From Chloroflexota bacterium (GTDB lineage: Bacteria; Chloroflexota; UBA6077; CF-72), in contig JAFAPL010000585.1 in assembly GCA_019247135.1 (NCBI GenBank), forward strand, positions 1-11,464: a stretch of DNA of 11,464 bases, given 5' to 3'. Position numbers and translations under genes: made by a program. Position 1 is the stretch's first letter. Every line of letters begins with the position of its first letter. Below the pieces are notes generated by a model that had not been told where the DNA came from, did not search any database, and was given only the letters and a program-made list of their open reading frames with translations. Below are positions 8,139-11,464 of the stretch, piece after piece.

Positions 8139-8645
8139 GTGAGTGCACCGGAGATGGAGCGGCCGCGCGTGCCGCTGTTCGCGGACGAACGCACGATGCT
8201 CGACGCATGGCTCGATTTTCATCGCGCGACGCTGCTGATGAAGTGCGCTGGCCTGTCCGACGAGCAGCTCAAAGTACGCTCGGCGGAGCCTTCCACGCTG
8301 TCGTTGCTTGGGTTGGTACGTCATATGACCGAGGTGGAGCGAAGCTGGTTTCGCCGACGCATCGGCGGTGAGAGCAGCGACACGGCTGGCCCGCGGTACT
8401 ACACGCCCCAGCGCGAAGACGACGACTTTGACGCTCTCGACAGCGCACCCGTCCAAGAGGTGTTCGACGCGTACCTTCGCGAGATCGACCTTTGCAAGCA
8501 GGCCGCGGGCCGTGTTGGCCTGGACGAGGTCAGACACGAGCGCTCAGTGCGCTGGATCTACACGCATATGGTCGAGGAGTACGCGCGCCATAACGGTCAC
8601 GCGGATCTCCTCCGCGAGCGCATCGACGGCTCGAAAGGCACCTGA
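8139..8645 (+). CDS. DinB-like DUF664 family protein
   Basis: This 168-residue protein of the DinB/YfiT four-helix fold (DUF664) is probably cytoplasmic and metal-binding. Members of the wider superfamily include mycothiol- and bacillithiol-dependent enzymes, but the substrate of this one is unknown. The typical family text is present: FHRATLLMKCAGLSDEQL at 27-44, STLSLLGLVRHMTEVERSWF at 52-71, and RWIYTHMVEEYARHNGHADL at 138-157. His62, His143, His151 and His154 are candidates for the usual three-His metal site. The length is normal. The GTG at 8139 is preferred for its TANNNT box 6 nt upstream; an in-frame ATG at 8154 is the alternative. It is divergent from the MFS gene and convergent with the aldo/keto reductase gene, whose stop lies 5 bp away. 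Confidence 0.87.
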   Translation: MSAPEMERPRVPLFADERTMLDAWLDFHRATLLMKCAGLSDEQLKVRSAEPSTLSLLGLVRHMTEVERSWFRRRIGGESSDTAGPRYYTPQREDDDFDALDSAPVQEVFDAYLREIDLCKQAAGRVGLDEVRHERSVRWIYTHMVEEYARHNGHADLLRERIDGSKGT

Positions 8646-8654
8646 GTCGCTCAG
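8642..8654. repeat. Small perfect inverted repeat spanning two convergent stop codons
   Basis: CTGAG-TCG-CTCAG contains the TGA of the DinB-like gene (8643-8645) in one arm and the TGA of the reductase gene (8651-8653, minus strand) in the other. The stem is 5 bp with a 3-base loop and no T run on either side, so terminator function is doubtful. Confidence 0.3.
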
Positions 8655-9604
8655 TGGCCGTCGGGTTGGACGTTGCGCTGAACGGGACCAAACACCTCGA
8701 GCACGCGCTGGACCTTTTCGTCGGGCAGCGGTGCACCCTCGATGGCTCGAAGATTCGCCTCGAAGTGCTCGAGGTTGCCGGTGCCGGTGAGCACGCTGCC
8801 GACGGCCGGATGCGCCGCCGCGAATTTGTAGGCGGCGTCGGTCACGCTCGGCGCATTGGAGTCGAGCAGCCAGTCGAGCGGCGCCTCAGCCGGCAGGAGG
8901 CCCGGTTGCAGGAGCCCGTCGCGCTCCCAGCGATCGAGGTACTCGCGCATGAGATCGGGCTTCGTGAGCACGCTGCGCACGGCGCACATGACGACCACAC
9001 CTATATTTGCGGACTGCGCGGCCGGCAGCACTGATAGCACGGCCGCCGGCGACATCAGGTTGAGTCCAACCATGACCGCGTCGAACTGACGATCCTGGAT
9101 GGCCCGACACAGCGCGGCGTGCGCGTGGTCTTGTTGATACCGTTCGGTGACGCCGATCCAGCGGATCTTGCCCGCGGCTTGCGCGGCTTGAAGCTCGGGG
9201 AGGTAGCGATCTCTGATGCTCTCGTAGACGCCTGGCGCGACCCCGTGCAGGTAGAAGAGATCGATGCAATCGGTGCGCAGCGCCTCGAGGCTGGCCTCGA
9301 GTGACTCGGTGACCTTGTGCGCTGGATGCAGGGATCCGTCACGCGCGTGTGGCTGAAATTTCGTGCAGATGATGTAGCTGTCGCGCGGGACGCCATCGAG
9401 GGCCTGACCAAGCAGAGCTTCGCTGTCGGCGTACGACGGAGCGGTGTCGATGAAATTGACGCCAGCGTCCAGGGCGCGGCGAACGAGCGTGCGGATGTCC
9501 TTGAGTGAGGCGTCGTAGGCCTGCCCGAGACGGCTTGCGCCGCCCGAGCCGAGCCCGAGGAGAGAGACACGCAGGCCTGTGCGACCCAGGGTGCGGTAGT
9601 GCAC
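8651..9604 (-). CDS. Aldo/keto reductase, substrate unknown
   Basis: This is a 317-residue NAD(P)H-dependent oxidoreductase of the aldo/keto reductase (TIM-barrel) superfamily, with homology style closest to the aldose-dehydrogenase-like group. It opens with the family start MHYRTLGRTGLRVSLLGLG. The catalytic tetrad is complete: Asp53 and Tyr58 (NFIDTAPSYADSE), Lys82 (CTKF) and His120 (LFYLHGV). IRWIGVTE at 148-155 matches the IGVS-type strand, and VGSVLTGTGNLEHFEANL at 268-285 is the C-terminal cofactor-binding region. The start is a GTG at 9604 with no Shine-Dalgarno; a TATGAT box ends 6 nt upstream, so the mRNA is probably leaderless. It is divergent from miaA by 32 bp. There is no reason in the sequence to link its chemistry to tRNA modification. 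Confidence 0.92.
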   Translation of the reverse strand: MHYRTLGRTGLRVSLLGLGSGGASRLGQAYDASLKDIRTLVRRALDAGVNFIDTAPSYADSEALLGQALDGVPRDSYIICTKFQPHARDGSLHPAHKVTESLEASLEALRTDCIDLFYLHGVAPGVYESIRDRYLPELQAAQAAGKIRWIGVTERYQQDHAHAALCRAIQDRQFDAVMVGLNLMSPAAVLSVLPAAQSANIGVVVMCAVRSVLTKPDLMREYLDRWERDGLLQPGLLPAEAPLDWLLDSNAPSVTDAAYKFAAAHPAVGSVLTGTGNLEHFEANLRAIEGAPLPDEKVQRVLEVFGPVQRNVQPDGH

Positions 9605-9610
9605 GCAGGG

Positions 9611-9629
9611 ATCATACGGGGCGTATCTT
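9611..9629. promoter_or_regulatory. Symmetric bidirectional promoter between the reductase gene and miaA
   Basis: ATACG-GGG-CGTAT (9614-9626) is a perfect inverted repeat centred on 9620. Two back-to-back -10-like boxes sit at equal distances from that centre. On the minus strand TATGAT (9611-9616, 5 of 6 to consensus) lies 6 nt before the GTG at 9604. On the plus strand TATCTT (9624-9629, 4 of 6) lies 7 nt before the ATG at 9637. Clear -35 boxes are missing on both sides. Confidence 0.45.
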
Positions 9630-9636
9630 CGAGCTG

Positions 9637-10458
9637 ATGCGATCGTGCGTCCTTGCCCTCGTTGGCCCCACGGGTGTGGGCAAGACGCGGCTCGCGTTCG
9701 AGCTCGCCCAGCGTATCCCGCTCGAAGTCGTATCGGCTGATTCGCGCGCCGTCTATCGGTGGATGGACATCGGCACCGCCAAACCTTCGCTCGCCGAACG
9801 CGATGAAGTGCCGCATCACCTGATCGACGTCGTCGATCCCGACGAGCCGTACACCCTGGCCATCTACCAGCGCCAGGCGCGCGCGGCGATTCAGCGCATC
9901 CAGCAGCGCGGGCGCCTCGCAGTGCTGGTTGGCGGTGCGGGCCTGTACGTCAGTGCCGTCTGCGACGGGCTCGTGCTGCCGGACGTTCCGCCAGACGAAG
10001 CGTTTCGTTCGGAGAAGTACCAGGTTGCCGAGTCGGCAGGCTACCGAGCGCTACAGGCGGAGCTGGAGTCTATCGACCCCGAAAGCGCGCGCCGCATCGA
10101 CCCGAAAAACGTGCGCCGCGTGATCCGCGCCCTCGAAGTACACCACGCGACGGGACGACCATTTTCGGACTGGCAGCGGCCCGTGCCTGAGGCCGCCATT
10201 CCGTGCGTCACGCTCGGCATGCAGCTCGAACGGTCGACCCTGTACGAGCGCATTGACGAGCGCATCGAGGCGTGGATCGAGGCGGGCTTTGTCGAGGAGG
10301 TGAGGGGGCTGCTGGATCGCGGCTACGCGCCGACCTTGCCCTCGATGAGTGGCCTCGGCTATCGCGAGATCGCCCAGGTGCTCGCCGGCGACATCAGCCT
10401 CGAACGCGGGCTCGACCTGTTCAAGCAGGCACCCACCAGTACGCCAAACGCCAGATGA
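9637..10458 (+). CDS. miaA: tRNA dimethylallyltransferase, C-terminus lost by frameshift
   Basis: MiaA transfers the dimethylallyl group of DMAPP to N6 of A37 in tRNAs that read UNN codons. The 273-residue frame has the P-loop GPTGVGKT at 10-17, SADSRAVYRWMDIGTAKP at 33-50 (Asp35 is the expected general base), VPHHLIDVVDPDEPY at 58-72, the GG-x-GLY segment at 99-104, PKNVRRVIRALEV at 156-168, and SGLGYREI at 238-245. It then reads FKQAPTSTPNAR and stops. The expected family ending, QYAKRQMTWF, is encoded just downstream one frame away, entered at about 10428-10431, and runs to 10544. Relative to the family one base is missing there. Conserved positions also differ: GGA for GGT at 101, S for the usual R at 106, and A for Q at 38. 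The start is the ATG at 9637, because the open frame upstream to 9505 lies over the reductase gene. It may be a sequencing error, a real mutation, or a damaged gene. Confidence 0.9.
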   Translation: MRSCVLALVGPTGVGKTRLAFELAQRIPLEVVSADSRAVYRWMDIGTAKPSLAERDEVPHHLIDVVDPDEPYTLAIYQRQARAAIQRIQQRGRLAVLVGGAGLYVSAVCDGLVLPDVPPDEAFRSEKYQVAESAGYRALQAELESIDPESARRIDPKNVRRVIRALEVHHATGRPFSDWQRPVPEAAIPCVTLGMQLERSTLYERIDERIEAWIEAGFVEEVRGLLDRGYAPTLPSMSGLGYREIAQVLAGDISLERGLDLFKQAPTSTPNAR

Positions 10459-10544
10459 CGTGGTTCGTCCACCGGCCCGAGATCCACTGGCTCGACGCGT
10501 CGTCCGCAACCGTCGACGATGTCATCCGCCTCGCAGGTACCTGA
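10431..10544 (+). pseudogene. miaA: Out-of-frame C-terminal segment of miaA
   Basis: Read from the ACC at 10431, this encodes THQYAKRQMTWF followed by PEIHWLD and about 17 further residues to a TGA at 10542-10544. This is the conserved end of MiaA proteins. It has no start of its own and joins the main frame only by a -1 shift near 10428-10431. It overlaps the 3' end of trxB on the other strand by 23 bp. I see no slippery heptamer at the junction. Confidence 0.8.
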
Positions 10545-11433
10545 ACACGTTGACCGCCACTGTTGCTCCGTCTCCGGCGGCCGCTGCGAGCTGCGCGACC
10601 GAGTGCTGCCGAAGGTCGCCCGCCGCGAATACGCCGGGCACGCTCGACTGGAGCCGTTCGTCCACGACCACGTGCCCCGCGCCATCCAGATCCACGACTC
10701 CTTGCACAAAAGCGGTATTCGGTTCGAGGCCGACGAACACGAACACGCCCGAGACGTCCTGCAGCCGCTGCGAGCCATCTGATTGCACCCGCACCCCCGA
10801 GACGGACTGATCGCCCTCGATCGCAAGTACCTGCGTGTTGAACTCGACCTCGACATTGCTCAAGCCGGACAGCCGCTCGACCGCGATGTGCTGCGCGCGA
10901 AAGTTCGGGCCACGATGAATGAGCAGCACGTGTCCCACTTGCTGTGCCAGGACCGCGGCCTCGTCGAGAGCAGAATCACCGCCGCCGATGACGCACACGT
11001 CTTTGCCGATGAAGAACGGCGCGTCGCACGAGGCGCAGTGGGACACGCCTCGGCCAACGAACTCGGCTTCGCCCGGAACACCGAGCGTTCGAAAAGACGA
11101 GCCCGTGGCGATGACGACGGCCGACGCCGAGTAGTCGGCGCCGTCACAGTGCACGGTGCGCTCGTCTCCGTTGACCGCGAGAGCGGACGCAGTGTGCATC
11201 GCGAACTCGGCTCCTGCAGCTTCGGCTTGCTCCTGCACCAGCGGGCCGAGATCGAAGCCCGAGATGCCCTGCGGGAACCCGGGATAGTTTTCGATCTTCT
11301 CGACGTTCAGCACCTGGCCGCCCGCCGCCATCTGTTCGAGGATCAGGGTCTTGAGTCCAAAGCGCGCCGCGTACATGCCCGCTGTCAAGCCAGCGAGACC
11401 GGCGCCCACGACCACCAGGTCGTACTCGCTCAC
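10522..11433 (-). CDS. trxB: Thioredoxin reductase-like flavoprotein
   Basis: Low-molecular-weight thioredoxin reductase is an FAD enzyme that passes electrons from NADPH to thioredoxin in the cytoplasm. With the GTG at 11433 as start, the 303-residue chain has the FAD dinucleotide motif GAGLAG at 10-15, GGQV at 38-41, the ATGS strand at 109-112, the redox-active CASC at 133-136, and the second nucleotide-binding motif GGGDSA at 150-155. FAAGDL at 269-274 is the FAD-binding C-terminal motif. The NADPH 2'-phosphate motif, usually HRRxxxR, reads HRGPNFR at 173-179, so one Arg is missing. A GTG two codons upstream (11439) is possible, but the GTG at 11433 lies 8 nt after TACACT and gives the family start MSEYDLVVVGAG. 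Its 3' end meets that of miaA. Identity is firm, though NADPH preference and partner are uncertain; a thioredoxin reductase-like enzyme with another donor is possible. Confidence 0.93.
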   Translation of the reverse strand: MSEYDLVVVGAGLAGLTAGMYAARFGLKTLILEQMAAGGQVLNVEKIENYPGFPQGISGFDLGPLVQEQAEAAGAEFAMHTASALAVNGDERTVHCDGADYSASAVVIATGSSFRTLGVPGEAEFVGRGVSHCASCDAPFFIGKDVCVIGGGDSALDEAAVLAQQVGHVLLIHRGPNFRAQHIAVERLSGLSNVEVEFNTQVLAIEGDQSVSGVRVQSDGSQRLQDVSGVFVFVGLEPNTAFVQGVVDLDGAGHVVVDERLQSSVPGVFAAGDLRQHSVAQLAAAAGDGATVAVNVFRYLRGG

Positions 11434-11441
11434 GCGCACGT

Positions 11442-11447
11442 AGTGTA
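11442..11447 (-). promoter_or_regulatory. Possible -10 box of a leaderless trxB transcript
   Basis: On the minus strand this reads TACACT (TANNNT, 4 of 6 to TATAAT). It is 8 nt before the GTG at 11433, and no Shine-Dalgarno lies between them. A -35 box would fall beyond the window edge. Confidence 0.3.
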
Positions 11448-11464
11448 CGGCGGACGACCGACAC

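Noticed and set aside
9505..9636. Upstream extension of the miaA frame
   Set aside because: It lies on the coding strand opposite the reductase and reads as low-quality Arg-rich sequence. MiaA proteins begin just before the P-loop, which fits the ATG at 9637.
1..11464. tRNA, CRISPR array, insertion sequence, prophage or defence system
   Set aside because: No cloverleaf, spaced repeats, transposase, integrase or known defence-protein motif was seen on either strand by eye.

Overview
This is a GC-rich, gene-dense bacterial window with eight protein-coding genes and no RNA gene, mobile element or CRISPR array that I can recognise. The genes are mostly housekeeping. The best guess for the source is a high-GC Terrabacteria-type lineage such as Chloroflexota or a relative. 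The grounds are the UvrA sequence style, a DUF664/DinB protein of the kind common in Actinomycetota and Chloroflexota, and several genes whose start codon lies 6-8 nt after a TANNNT box with no Shine-Dalgarno sequence, the layout of leaderless transcripts. The taxonomic call is inference only.

Layout from left to right: (1) uvrA on +, cut at its 5' end by the window. (2) A 178-bp gap with a plausible promoter, a 13-bp palindrome inside that promoter, and a leader carrying the strongest ribosome-binding sequence of the window, which matches no obvious start. (3) A secreted 721-residue beta-propeller protein of the soluble PQQ glucose/sorbosone dehydrogenase type on +. (4) A short RecQ-family helicase on - that goes straight from its zinc-binding segment to an HRDC domain, preceded 12 bp upstream by an MFS exporter; the two probably form one operon. 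(5) A DUF664/DinB-like metal-binding protein on +, divergent from the MFS gene. (6) An aldo/keto reductase on -, with its stop 5 bp from the stop of the DinB gene. (7) miaA (tRNA dimethylallyltransferase) on +, divergent from the reductase across only 32 bp. Its conserved C-terminus is in another reading frame. (8) trxB (thioredoxin reductase) on -, convergent with miaA.

Two genes act in DNA maintenance (uvrA, recQ), one in tRNA modification (miaA) and one in thiol redox control (trxB). The reductase, MFS exporter, DinB-like protein and secreted dehydrogenase have unknown substrates. I see no evidence of one new multi-gene system. The points most worth a second look are small-scale: the miaA frameshift, the symmetric bidirectional promoter between the reductase and miaA, the MFS gene with no standard start codon in the needed place, and the structured 5' region of the dehydrogenase gene.
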